Part shown: positions 24,849 through 32,531 of the stretch, piece by piece
How positions within the stretch are numbered: the first letter of the stretch is position 1
How the letters are laid out: each line of letters starts with the position of its first letter
Assembly: GCA_964344145.1 (NCBI GenBank)
Contig: CAYFME010000005.1
Coordinates: 10,760-74,759, forward strand
DNA from: JABJOE01 sp964344145
GTDB taxonomy: Bacteria; Patescibacteriota; Patescibacteriia; UBA9934
DNA: 64,000 nucleotides
Direction of reading: 5' to 3'
Program-made: the position numbers and the translations under genes
Notes under the pieces: model-generated
Told to the model about the DNA's origin: nothing
Seen by the model: only the letters and a program-made list of their open reading frames with translations
Databases searched by the model: none

Positions 24849-25700
24849 ATGAAGATCCTCGTTACAGGCGCTCGGGGCATGCTCGGGCGCGATATTGTTG
24901 AGACAGCAAAGGTCTCGGAGTATAGCGTGATCGAGACCGATCGCGATACGCTCGATATCACGGACGAGTCTGCAGTCCGTTCTTTTGTTGAGCGTGAACA
25001 GCCAAAATTGATCATCAACACAGCGGCGTACAATCTTGTCGATAAGGTTGAGGATCCGGCTGTGTACCCGCTGGCGTTGGCTGTGAATGCAACCGGTCCG
25101 GGGAATCTTGCGAAAGCGGCAAAGGATAACGGTGCAGCGTTCGTGCACTACAGTACGGACTATGTGTTTGCCGGAGATAAGCCCGATGGGTACGTCGAGA
25201 CCGATGCAACGAATCCGATTTCCAAGTATGGAGAAACAAAAGCAGCCGGCGAAGAGGCTGTGTTGAGCTCAGGCGCGTACGCGTACGTGTGTCGATTGAG
25301 CAAGATTTTTGGACGTCCAGGTCTGACGGGGGAGTCAAAAGAGAGTTTTGTGGCGCTCATGCTGCGCTTAGCAAAAGAAAAGCCAGAGCTTCAGATCGTT
25401 GATGAAGAAGTTGGCTGTCCGACGTACACGAAAGACGTTGCGTTGGCAACGAAGTCGATGCTCGAGAGCATGCGTCCCGCTGGCGTGTATCACATGGTTA
25501 ACAGCGGAGAGGGGGTGACGTGGTATGGGTTTGCAAAAGAGATTTTTGAGATCGCTGGCGTCACGACACCGTACAAAGCCGTTTCAGCTGACGCATTCCC
25601 ACCGCGACCGGCTCCTCGCCCAAAGTTCGCGCCACTTTTGAATACAAAGCTCCCTCCGCTACGGCATCGAGTTGAGGCACTCAAGGAGTTTTTAACTTAG
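24849..25700 (+). CDS. rfbD: dTDP-4-dehydrorhamnose reductase
   Basis: 283 residues. NAD(P) motif GARGMLG at 7-13, the HYSTDYVFAGDKPDGY stretch and the catalytic Tyr-x3-Lys in KYGETKAAGE. It reduces the 4-keto sugar to dTDP-L-rhamnose, completing the pathway. Its start follows the rfbC stop by one base, and the operon ends at the repeat and hairpin cluster at 25708-25850. Confidence 0.95.
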   Translation: MKILVTGARGMLGRDIVETAKVSEYSVIETDRDTLDITDESAVRSFVEREQPKLIINTAAYNLVDKVEDPAVYPLALAVNATGPGNLAKAAKDNGAAFVHYSTDYVFAGDKPDGYVETDATNPISKYGETKAAGEEAVLSSGAYAYVCRLSKIFGRPGLTGESKESFVALMLRLAKEKPELQIVDEEVGCPTYTKDVALATKSMLESMRPAGVYHMVNSGEGVTWYGFAKEIFEIAGVTTPYKAVSADAFPPRPAPRPKFAPLLNTKLPPLRHRVEALKEFLT

Positions 25701-25707
25701 TGCTTCT

Positions 25708-25803
25708 GTCATTCCTATTTTATTATGGTTTACCAATTCAGTCGCGATCGGGACTAAATTGGTTAATGCCCCCCGACTAACGTCGGGGTTCGGTCGGAAT
25801 GAC
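25708..25803. repeat. 96-bp palindromic element in a convergent intergenic region
   Basis: Outer arms GTCATTCC (25708-25715) and GGAATGAC (25796-25803) enclose two hairpins. One is ACCAATTCAGTC...GACTAAATTGGT at 25732-25763 around CGATCG. The other is CCCCGAC-taac-GTCGGGG at about 25771-25788. The first hairpin has a relative at 29921-29955. Confidence 0.7.
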
Positions 25804-25818
25804 ACGTGTTAGTAAAAA

Positions 25819-25850
25819 CAAAAACTCCCTTTTGTGGAGAGAGTTTTTGT
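25819..25850. terminator. Terminator hairpin between rfbD and the PEGA gene
   Basis: Stem AAAAACTC / GAGTTTTT at 25820-25827 and 25841-25848. It works in either direction between convergent genes. The remaining 80 bases to 25933 hold no gene I can support. Confidence 0.65.
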
Positions 25851-25933
25851 TTCGTCAACCTGTTGGGGCCTGGGAAGTTGGCCTCACCGGGATTACTTAC
25901 ATTGCATCACGGTTTTTGGGTGGTGTCAAGGGT

Positions 25934-27283
25934 CTACAGTTCAAAGCTAATTGTATCCTCCATCAACGGCCGTTGGTAAAAACCGTAGGCGCCGTCTCTG
26001 AGTCCGTACAGGTACAACGTTTCACCGGCGTCGTCGAGCCACCACGCCACGATCTCGATATCGTCCAGAAGCGTTGTCACAAAACGATCGTTTGCAAATG
26101 CGAGATACTCGTACGCTTGGATATCTGCCGTGTCCTGCACGATGACATGCTGACCAATCGGATGCCACAGTACAGATTCGATCGAAAGCGATTGGCGCGT
26201 GAGGAAGGTTGTTTCGTGGCCGTCGACACCATAGACATTCACCTCAGAGCCGTCACTAAAGACGAGCAAACGTTGATCGGCGTGCCAATCAAACGACGTT
26301 GCTTCACGCTGCAGCAAGATCGGTTCATCGGCATCGATGTTTAACAGGAAAATTTCGTCACGATCGTTTTTCAAGAGCAAGAAGGATCCATCGCGTAACA
26401 TCAGCTCGTACTCGTCACTCGGCAACAACGCGAGAACACGCTTATCTTTGCCGACGATTTGCTGCACTTCCGTTTGCTCGCCGTTGTCAGAGAAGGTCAG
26501 GATGCTCGCGTCAAGCTGAATAGACGCGGCGTCGGTCTGCTCCAGAAGGGTCGATGACCCTGCGACCAGATCGTACTGCACCAAGCCGCGCGAGGTACTC
26601 AGGTAGAGTAGGTGATCCGTGCTCGGATGCCATGATGTACGCGTTATGCGTTGCCGAGGTAGGTCGAGTTGCAACGGATCGCCGGCGGCCGAGTACAAAC
26701 TTGGGTCGATACCAACTTCAAACAGAGCAAGATATCCACCCGAGGACGACCACAGAAGCTCAAGCTCGTCGGCATCACGAACTGTCACCGATTGACTGAT
26801 CAATTGATGTTCTTGTGAGGCAAGATCATAGAGCCACAGTTCATTCCATCCCGCTTGTTGCGTGAGGTAGGCAAGGAGACCGCCACTTGGATGTACGCTC
26901 AACGCCTGGATGTCATTGGCAAACAGACTTTCCGAGGGGGCATCCAAAAACAACAGGATGTTTTGCAAGCTAACCGTCTCGCCACTTTGTACATCAACAA
27001 CACCCTGCCACGACAGATAGTCGTCCTTCTCAAGTCGCACCGTGTATTCGTCTGGCAGCAACTGTTTGAACACATGCGGCGTCTTCTCGCGCGTATCTTC
27101 GTCATCAAGCCAAACCAGCGCATTGCGCGGAGCGGTGGAGATTGAAATCACACCTGTACGAATCACGTGTCCGTTTTGCCAATTCAAACGATAGCCGGCT
27201 GTGTAGAGGACCAGCAACGGCCCGGCGATGGCAAAGGTGGCTACAAATAGCCAAAAAACAATTCTCCTCAGGTAGACGGGCAT
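25934..27283 (-). CDS. Membrane-anchored PEGA-domain, beta-propeller-like protein
   Basis: 449 residues from ATG 27283. One N-terminal span (YLRRIVFWLFVATFAIAGPL) is followed by a PEGA domain at about 46-115 (GVISISTAPRNALVWLDDED, TPHVFKQLLPDEYTVRLEK, YLSWQGVVDVQSGETVSL). The rest shows repeated WD/TolB-like blades (LSVHPSGGLLAYLTQQAGW, WHPSTDHLLYLSTSRG, WHADQRLLVFSDGSEVNVYG). PEGA domains are usually extracytoplasmic and linked to the cell surface. It is transcribed from a symmetric promoter shared with ctpA; its -10 TATTCT ends 7 bases before the ATG, so it is probably leaderless. Confidence 0.8.
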   Translation of the reverse strand: MPVYLRRIVFWLFVATFAIAGPLLVLYTAGYRLNWQNGHVIRTGVISISTAPRNALVWLDDEDTREKTPHVFKQLLPDEYTVRLEKDDYLSWQGVVDVQSGETVSLQNILLFLDAPSESLFANDIQALSVHPSGGLLAYLTQQAGWNELWLYDLASQEHQLISQSVTVRDADELELLWSSSGGYLALFEVGIDPSLYSAAGDPLQLDLPRQRITRTSWHPSTDHLLYLSTSRGLVQYDLVAGSSTLLEQTDAASIQLDASILTFSDNGEQTEVQQIVGKDKRVLALLPSDEYELMLRDGSFLLLKNDRDEIFLLNIDADEPILLQREATSFDWHADQRLLVFSDGSEVNVYGVDGHETTFLTRQSLSIESVLWHPIGQHVIVQDTADIQAYEYLAFANDRFVTTLLDDIEIVAWWLDDAGETLYLYGLRDGAYGFYQRPLMEDTISFEL

Positions 27284-27289
27284 ATGTGG

Positions 27290-27296
27290 TAGAATA
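27290..27296. promoter_or_regulatory. Symmetric divergent promoter: overlapping -10 boxes
   Basis: The same bases read TAGAAT on the plus strand (27290-27295) and TATTCT on the minus strand (27296-27291). Seven bases separate the minus box from the PEGA-gene ATG. Seven bases separate the plus box from an in-frame TTG at 27303, and thirteen from the ATG at 27309. Confidence 0.65.
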
Positions 27297-27308
27297 GTCC
27301 CATTGATT

Positions 27309-28541
27309 ATGAAAAAATTCAACCGTAAGCACATTTGGATTTCCAGCGTTATACTAGGCGTGGTTTTGCTCGTTGCTACGTTTTATCTTGGCTTGTTTGT
27401 GGGCGCGTGGCAGGCCACGTCGGTCGCGACCGACGTGGCAGGCGAGTCAGACGTCGTCAATCAAAACCGTTTCTTCAATCGCGCTGACGACGTTGACTTC
27501 GGTAACTTCTGGGAAGTGTGGGACTTGGTGCAGGAGGTGTACTATCAGCCAGTGTCTGAGGCAGATCTTTTCTATGGCGCCATGGAGGGAATGGTTTGGG
27601 GTCTTGGAGATCCGTACTCGGTGTTCTTCGACCCAGGGGCGGCGGAAGAGTTCGATAACGAGCTTGATGGCGTGTTCTACGGCATTGGAGCCGAGATAGG
27701 CAAGAAAGATGACGTCATTGTTGTGATCGCACCTCTTTCTGGATCGCCTGCAGAAGGAGCTGGATTGATGGCAGGGGACGAGATTTGGTATGTGGACGAC
27801 ATGGATATCTTTGGCTACAGCGTGCACGAAGCGGTTCAGATCATCCGCGGTGAGATTGGTACGGAGGTTGTGCTGACGGTGGCACGCGAGGGTGTGGATG
27901 AATTTATTGAGATTCCGATCATTCGTGACGAGATCCAGATCAGCAGCGTGGAGTGGGAGATTCGTGATGACGGTATTGCCATCATTGAGATCTCCATGTT
28001 CAATGATGATACGACGGACTTGTTTACTCAAGCGGTGCGCGAAGCCTTGGCGGCTGGCGTGGACGGGCTCGTTGTCGATCTGCGAAACAATCCAGGCGGT
28101 TTGCTGACCGAAGCGATGAATTTGGCTGGATTTTGGATTGACGACATGACGGTTGTGCAGCAACGTGTGGGCGACGACGTACAGTCATACGATGCAGCCG
28201 GTAACGCCTGGCTCTCAACTATCGAAACCGTCGTCCTGGTCAATGGTGGCTCAGCCTCTGCATCAGAGATTCTTGCCGGCGCGTTGCAGGATTATGACTA
28301 CGCTACGGTTATTGGTGAGCAGACGTTTGGAAAGGGATCGGTGCAGGAGTATTACGAGCTGCCAGACGGATCAGCGCTTAAGATCACGGTCTCAGAGTGG
28401 TTGACAGCGTTGGGAAGATCTATTAATGAAGTGGGCATTACGCCAGACATTGAAGTTGAATACACCATTGAACACTATGAGGCGGATCAGACGCCACAAA
28501 TCGACGCGGCGATCGATTTCCTCACGGCAACCGGGTCGTAA
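27309..28541 (+). CDS. ctpA: C-terminal processing peptidase (S41 family, PDZ)
   Basis: 410 residues from ATG 27309; TTG 27303 is an in-frame alternative at a leaderless distance. A signal anchor at 10-32 is followed by the S41 N-terminal domain, a PDZ domain at about 120-205 (GIGAEIGKKDDVIVV, AGDEIWYVDD), and the protease domain with the Ser/Lys dyad Ser317 in NGGSASASEILAGAL and Lys342 in TFGKGSVQEYYELPDGS. It trims C-termini of envelope proteins and is a candidate for processing surface proteins encoded nearby. Confidence 0.93.
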   Translation: MKKFNRKHIWISSVILGVVLLVATFYLGLFVGAWQATSVATDVAGESDVVNQNRFFNRADDVDFGNFWEVWDLVQEVYYQPVSEADLFYGAMEGMVWGLGDPYSVFFDPGAAEEFDNELDGVFYGIGAEIGKKDDVIVVIAPLSGSPAEGAGLMAGDEIWYVDDMDIFGYSVHEAVQIIRGEIGTEVVLTVAREGVDEFIEIPIIRDEIQISSVEWEIRDDGIAIIEISMFNDDTTDLFTQAVREALAAGVDGLVVDLRNNPGGLLTEAMNLAGFWIDDMTVVQQRVGDDVQSYDAAGNAWLSTIETVVLVNGGSASASEILAGALQDYDYATVIGEQTFGKGSVQEYYELPDGSALKITVSEWLTALGRSINEVGITPDIEVEYTIEHYEADQTPQIDAAIDFLTATGS

Positions 28542-29007
28542 GGAGCAGCATCGTACCGAGGTTTCCGCGGGAGGGATCGTGTTTAAGCGCACCAAAAAAG
28601 GTGTTTCCATTGCGATGTTGAAAGACTCGTATGGGAAATGGACGTTTCCCAAGGGGCATCTGGAGCAGGGAGAGACGACGCGACAGGCGGCCATGCGCGA
28701 GATCGGAGAGGAGCTCGGGCTCAAGAAGCTGAAGCCAATTGCAAAGCTCGGAACCATTGATATCTGGTTCCGTGATCGTTTTGTGTTTAAAGGAAAGCTG
28801 ATCCACAAGTACATCCATTATTTTTTGTTTGAGTCGGTCGGGGATCAGAGGCTTCGTAAGCCTGAGCCTAAATCAAAAGACGGCGAAAAGATCCGCGCCG
28901 TCGGCTGGGTGCCGGTGAATCAGCTGCGCAAAAAATCAAACTATCAAGATTTGATTCCTATTGTTGACCGTGCGTTGATGGTGATGGAAGGAAAGGGATG
29001 GGTGTAA
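28477..29007 (+). CDS. NUDIX hydrolase
   Basis: 176 residues if the ATG at 28477 is used, which overlaps ctpA by 65 bases. No ATG, GTG or TTG lies in frame between the ctpA stop and the first NUDIX strand, so the start is uncertain. The NUDIX box is complete (G-x5-E-x7-RE-x2-EE-x-G): GHLEQGETTRQAAMREIGEE then LG. The preceding strand is TEVSAGGIVFKR. The family removes a phosphate group from nucleoside diphosphates linked to another moiety; the substrate here is unknown. Confidence 0.85.
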   Translation: MRRIRRHKSTRRSISSRQPGRKEQHRTEVSAGGIVFKRTKKGVSIAMLKDSYGKWTFPKGHLEQGETTRQAAMREIGEELGLKKLKPIAKLGTIDIWFRDRFVFKGKLIHKYIHYFLFESVGDQRLRKPEPKSKDGEKIRAVGWVPVNQLRKKSNYQDLIPIVDRALMVMEGKGWV

Positions 29008-29015
29008 GCAGGAAG

Positions 29016-29044
29016 CCCCCGAGACTCGGTGTGAGTGTCGGGGG
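29016..29044. terminator. GC-rich hairpin between NUDIX gene and small cassette gene
   Basis: CCCCCGAGACTC / GAGTGTCGGGGG around a 5-base loop, with one mismatch. It is placed to stop the converging transcripts of the NUDIX gene and the minus-strand gene at 29079. Confidence 0.75.
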
Positions 29045-29078
29045 ACGTTTCGTCGACCGACGTGAAGCAAGAGTTCCG

Positions 29079-29219
29079 TCAGTTGAAGAACTTGACGAGG
29101 AAGAAGATACCCCAGCCGATCACAGCGAGGACGATGAGCACGATGATGACGTAAGGTATCTTGGCCTGTTCCTCGGGCGGCAGGCGTTGCGTGAAGCGCG
29201 ATAACGCATCCCATTCCAT
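29079..29219 (-). CDS. 46-residue single-span membrane protein in a GC-rich cassette
   Basis: Translation from ATG 29219 gives a short amphipathic head (EWDALSRFTQRLPPEEQAK) and one membrane span (PYVIIVLIVLAVIGWGIFFL) ending VKFFN. A GGAG Shine-Dalgarno sits 5 bases before the ATG and a promoter lies at 29246-29274. The third positions are mostly G or C, unlike the neighbouring genes. Together with its own promoter and GC-rich hairpin this makes it a self-contained unit, like the cassettes at 15626 and 45952. Function unknown. Confidence 0.65.
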   Translation of the reverse strand: MEWDALSRFTQRLPPEEQAKIPYVIIVLIVLAVIGWGIFFLVKFFN

Positions 29220-29245
29220 AGTGTCTCCAGTGGAGGTGTTAATCT

Positions 29246-29274
29246 AGTTTATATGATTGTTTTTTATTGAACAA
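29246..29274 (-). promoter_or_regulatory. Promoter of the 46-residue membrane protein
   Basis: On the minus strand TTGTTC (29274-29269), 17-base spacer, TAAACT (29251-29246). Confidence 0.55.
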
Positions 29275-29303
29275 ATGTTGGAATAAAGTGTTGACGAAAA
29301 TTT

Positions 29304-29315
29304 GACTGATCAGTC
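29304..29315. promoter_or_regulatory. Perfect 12-bp palindrome, candidate operator
   Basis: GACTGATCAGTC lies 7 bases after a -35-like TTGACG (29291-29296), upstream of the PaaX/Cas2-like gene, where it could serve as an operator. Confidence 0.4.
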
Positions 29316-29353
29316 CATTTTTGGTTCAATAACATCAATAGGACGAATTGAAT

Positions 29354-29374
29354 CTCCCCATTGGGGAGCTTTTT
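29354..29374 (+). terminator. Terminator inside the leader of the PaaX/Cas2-like gene
   Basis: CTCCCC-att-GGGGAG followed by CTTTTT, located 63 bases upstream of the start codon and not behind any gene. It looks like an attenuator. Confidence 0.6.
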
Positions 29375-29432
29375 GTCTCCCAAATATTTTCAGCATATTT
29401 TGTATGTACAAAGGATCATCCGTTTGGGAGAC
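29375..29432 (+). promoter_or_regulatory. Inverted repeat that would hide the ribosome binding site
   Basis: GTCTCCCAAA (29375-29384) is the exact complement of TTTGGGAGAC (29423-29432), which contains the GGGAG Shine-Dalgarno of the gene starting at 29437. Confidence 0.6.
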
Positions 29433-29436
29433 GTTT

Positions 29437-29919
29437 ATGAGTATTTGTGACGGTGTACTGGACGTCGGTGAAGAAGTGATGTTTTGTGTTGGTCGGCCTC
29501 GTGCCGCTATGAGCATGGATCGATATGAATACATGCAAATGAAGAGAGGTATTGCCGATGCTCAGCGAAAACGTGCGGAGAAAACGCTACGTGCTAAAAA
29601 AATTGCGAAAATTGAGAAAAAAGCAGGCGAAGTGGCGGTGTTGTTTTCTGAGAAAGGAAAAACAGAATTGTTAAAGTATGCGATTACTCAGCGCATCAAA
29701 CGTTTGCCCGACGGATATCATTGTTTGGTTTCGTTTGATATTCCAGAAGCGGCGGCTGGTACACGAAAACTTTTTAGAGATTTTTTAAAGACAGTCGGTT
29801 TCCGACAACTTCACAGGAGTGTGTGGGTTAGTGAGATGGATATCGTGGAATTGATGCGTGTGCTGGTGAAGAGGTTAGAGATTGATTCTTGGGTGTCTAT
29901 TTTTGAGGCACGAGATTGA
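29437..29919 (+). CDS. PaaX/Cas2-like regulatory or ribonuclease-fold protein
   Basis: 160 residues from ATG 29437, which has a GGGAGA Shine-Dalgarno. Longer reading from 29302 would start inside the leader hairpins. The N-terminal half is basic and helical (RKRAEKTLRAKKIAKIEKKA). The C-terminal domain (HCLVSFDIPEAAAGTRKLF, LKTVGFRQLHRSVWVSEMD) is a ferredoxin-like fold shared by the C-terminus of PaaX regulators and Cas2. There is no CRISPR array or cas1 in the window, so a regulatory role is more likely. The leader carries a palindrome, an internal terminator and an RBS-hiding stem, suggesting tight control. Confidence 0.7.
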   Translation: MSICDGVLDVGEEVMFCVGRPRAAMSMDRYEYMQMKRGIADAQRKRAEKTLRAKKIAKIEKKAGEVAVLFSEKGKTELLKYAITQRIKRLPDGYHCLVSFDIPEAAAGTRKLFRDFLKTVGFRQLHRSVWVSEMDIVELMRVLVKRLEIDSWVSIFEARD

Positions 29920-29920
29920 T

Positions 29921-29955
29921 AACCGATTCAGTACCGATCGGGATCAAACTGGTTA
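29921..29955. repeat. Hairpin repeat, second copy
   Basis: It shares about 28 of 34 positions with 25732-25765 (core CGATCGGGA flanked by ATTCAGT and TGGTTA). Like that copy it sits between convergent gene ends, so it may act as a terminator. Confidence 0.65.
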
Positions 29956-29994
29956 GAAGTAGAGATCACCTCGACCCGCTATCTGTGGTCATCA

Positions 29995-30327
29995 TTACAC
30001 GCCAAACATTGGCAGGAAGAACATGAGAGGGATGGTAATCAGACAGAGGATGCCGATCACCATAAAAAAGACTCCACTGAATCGATACCAGAGGGTGATC
30101 AGTTTGTCGCCAAAGGCATCGAGCGACCATTGTGTCATTGTGACATTCCAGAATTTGAATCCGAGAAAGTAATGTTCAAACCATCCGAATTTTTTCGGAT
30201 CCTTTTTGTATCCGTTGACGAGCGCTTGTAGTGATTGAATGGCAAAAAACTTTCTTCCAATAGTAATCAGGAAGGCGCCAAACGGAAGAGCGACAAGGGT
30301 GTACAAGAGGCCAGGGAGAATAGTCAT
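29995..30327 (-). CDS. Small membrane protein of unknown function
   Basis: 110 residues with an N-terminal span (LPGLLYTLVALPFGAFLITI) and a C-terminal span (FFMVIGILCLITIPLMFFLP) around a soluble loop containing GYKKDPKKFGWFEHYFLGFK. No family recognised. It is convergent with the PaaX/Cas2-like gene and divergent from rplI. Confidence 0.65.
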   Translation of the reverse strand: MTILPGLLYTLVALPFGAFLITIGRKFFAIQSLQALVNGYKKDPKKFGWFEHYFLGFKFWNVTMTQWSLDAFGDKLITLWYRFSGVFFMVIGILCLITIPLMFFLPMFGV

Positions 30328-30390
30328 ATGCTTCTAGTTTACCATATGGGTATTTGATCCAAATCTATGCTTCGGGTAAAATAGCGCCGT

Positions 30391-30828
30391 ATGAAAGTGA
30401 TTCTTTTGGAAGACGTAAAGTCTTTGGGATTTGAGGGGGATGTGGTTGAGGTCAGCGAGGGGTACGCCCGCAACTTTTTGTACCCGCAGCACTTGGCCGT
30501 GGAGGCAACGCCGCAGATGATGGCCGAGCGCGAGGCAAAGGCAAAAGCAGCGTCGAATAAGGCCCGCAAGGAAGACAAGGCCGCGCGCAAGCTCGCCGCA
30601 GCTGTCGACGGCGCTGAAGTCATCATCAAGGCTAAGGCCGATGGCGGCAACCTCTACGCGGCGGTCACTGCTAAAGACGTTGCAAAAGAACTAAAAGCAC
30701 AAGGGCATAAAGTGAAACCGGAGTTCATCAAATTCGCAGGCACCAAGGAGGTCGGCACCTCCGAAGTTACGGTCTCCTTCCCGAACGCCTACGACGCAAC
30801 AATCACCCTAATCATTGAAGCCAAATAG
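30391..30828 (+). CDS. rplI: 50S ribosomal protein L9
   Basis: 145 residues, standard length. N-terminal signature MKVILLEDVKSLGFEGDVVE and GYARNFLYPQHLA, the long connecting helix (EREAKAKAASNKARKE) and the C-terminal RNA-binding domain. A TAAAAT -10 box (30377-30382) ends 8 bases before the ATG, so the message is nearly leaderless. A hairpin with AGTCGAC-t-CC / GG-g-GTCGGCT overlaps the stop codon and is followed by a T-rich run, serving as terminator. Confidence 0.97.
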   Translation: MKVILLEDVKSLGFEGDVVEVSEGYARNFLYPQHLAVEATPQMMAEREAKAKAASNKARKEDKAARKLAAAVDGAEVIIKAKADGGNLYAAVTAKDVAKELKAQGHKVKPEFIKFAGTKEVGTSEVTVSFPNAYDATITLIIEAK

Positions 30829-30877
30829 TCGACTCCGGAAGGGGTCGGCTCTTTCTATTTGGAAGTGTTTGAAAATT

Positions 30878-32497
30878 ATGAAACACAAGTACCTGTTCAT
30901 CGTTGGTGGAGTTATGAGTGGTGTTGGAAAAGGAACATCCAGCGCAGCGCTCGGCCTCACACTTAAGTCCAAGGGTTACAACGTCACGGCAATCAAGATC
31001 GATCCGTACGTGAACGTCGATGCTGGAACCATGAATCCCGTGGAGCACGGCGAGGTGTTTGTGACCGTGGACGGCGATGAGACCGATCAGGACATCGGAA
31101 CGTATGAGCGGTACTTGGATACGAATATCACCAAAGTGAACTACATGACGACCGGTCGTGTGTACAAGTCGGTGATTGAGCGTGAGCGAAATTTGGAGTA
31201 TGGCGGGAAATGCGTGGAGGTTGTGCCAGATGTACCCGAGGAGGTCATTCGTCGCATCAAACGTGCATCCAAAGAAGCCAAGGCTGATGTCACGTTGATC
31301 GAGGTTGGAGGAACGGTTGGTGAGTATCAGAACATCCTTTTTTTGGAAGCCGCGCGCATCATGCACACCGAAGATCCGTCGGCTGTACAGTTTTGCTTGG
31401 TGAGTTATCTGCCAGTACCGCCATCGATCGGGGAGATGAAAACAAAGCCAACGCAGTACGCCGTGCGAACGCTCAACTCTGCTGGTATTCAGCCTGACTT
31501 TGTGATTTGTCGGTCCAGTCAGCCGATGGATGAACCTCGCAAAAAGAAGATTGCGCGTTTTTGTAGCATTCCAGAGAGCAACATCATTGCTGCGGCAGAT
31601 GCGAAGTCCATCTACGACATTCCAGACATTTTTGAAAAGCAGAAGTTCGCTGAGTCGGTGCTGAAGGGGTTTGGTATGAAACCAAAGCAGAGCGATCTAA
31701 AGCAGTGGCGGGCGTTTACGCGCAAGGTGGAGGAGGCCAAAAAGACCGTGAAGATCGGTGTGGCGGGGAAGTACTTCTCCACTGGTGATTTCACCTTGTC
31801 CGACGCGTACATCTCGGTACTTGAAGCCATTAAGCATGCAGCAGCCGATCAGGGGGTGAGGGCGGAGATTGCGTGGTTGAACTCTGAGGAATACGAGAAG
31901 GACCCGAAGAAGATCAAAGAACTTGAATCGTTTGATGGACTTCTGATTCCTGGTGGGTTTGGATCGCGAGGTATTGAAGGAAAGATTGAGATTATTCGTT
32001 TGTGCCGTGAGAAAAAGATTCCGTACCTCGGCATTTGCTACGGTATGCAATGTGCGGTCATTGAGTATGCGCGTAACATGCTTGGTCATAAAGACGCGCA
32101 CACGACGGAGATTCGTCCAAAGACGGAGCATCCAGTGGTTGATGTAATGGAAGAGCAGAAAGAAAAGTTGGCAAAGGATGAATACGGCGGAACGATGCGT
32201 TTGGGATCGTATGACTGCAAGCTTTCAAAGGACACGCAGTCTCGCAAGTGGTACAAGGATGAAATGATCTCCGAGCGCCATCGTCATCGTTATGAGTTTA
32301 ACAATGCGTATCGACAGGAGTTACAGGATGAAGGGTTGGTGATCGCTGGCGTGAACCCGAAGCAGGACTTGGTGGAGATTGTTGAGTTGAAAGATCATCC
32401 GTTCTTCGTTGGTGTGCAATTTCATCCAGAGTTCCAAAGCCGACCACTGTCACCGCATCCTTTGTTCCGCGGATTCATTAATGCCGCAAAGGGCTAG
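30878..32497 (+). CDS. pyrG: CTP synthase
   Basis: 539 residues from ATG 30878 (MKHKYLFIVGGVMSGVGKGT); the upstream ATG at 30815 is inside rplI. The synthetase domain has the P-loop SGVGKGTSSAALG and KIDPYVNVDAGTMNP. The glutaminase domain has the nucleophile in PYLGICYGMQCAV and the catalytic His-Glu pair in VQFHPEFQS. It makes CTP from UTP, ATP and glutamine. Confidence 0.97.
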   Translation: MKHKYLFIVGGVMSGVGKGTSSAALGLTLKSKGYNVTAIKIDPYVNVDAGTMNPVEHGEVFVTVDGDETDQDIGTYERYLDTNITKVNYMTTGRVYKSVIERERNLEYGGKCVEVVPDVPEEVIRRIKRASKEAKADVTLIEVGGTVGEYQNILFLEAARIMHTEDPSAVQFCLVSYLPVPPSIGEMKTKPTQYAVRTLNSAGIQPDFVICRSSQPMDEPRKKKIARFCSIPESNIIAAADAKSIYDIPDIFEKQKFAESVLKGFGMKPKQSDLKQWRAFTRKVEEAKKTVKIGVAGKYFSTGDFTLSDAYISVLEAIKHAAADQGVRAEIAWLNSEEYEKDPKKIKELESFDGLLIPGGFGSRGIEGKIEIIRLCREKKIPYLGICYGMQCAVIEYARNMLGHKDAHTTEIRPKTEHPVVDVMEEQKEKLAKDEYGGTMRLGSYDCKLSKDTQSRKWYKDEMISERHRHRYEFNNAYRQELQDEGLVIAGVNPKQDLVEIVELKDHPFFVGVQFHPEFQSRPLSPHPLFRGFINAAKG

Positions 32498-32531
32498 AAT
32501 CAAAAAAGAACCTCGTGGCTCTTTTTTGATT
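32498..32531. terminator. Bidirectional terminator between pyrG and rpmA
   Basis: AATCAAAAAAGA / TCTTTTTTGATT 12-bp arms around a small CC/GG stem. It has A- and T-runs on both sides and overlaps the rpmA stop codon. Confidence 0.9.

Noticed and set aside
29437..29919. A CRISPR-Cas system around the Cas2-like domain
   Set aside because: No array of spaced repeats and no cas1 or effector gene in the window; the basic N-terminal half fits a PaaX-like regulator.
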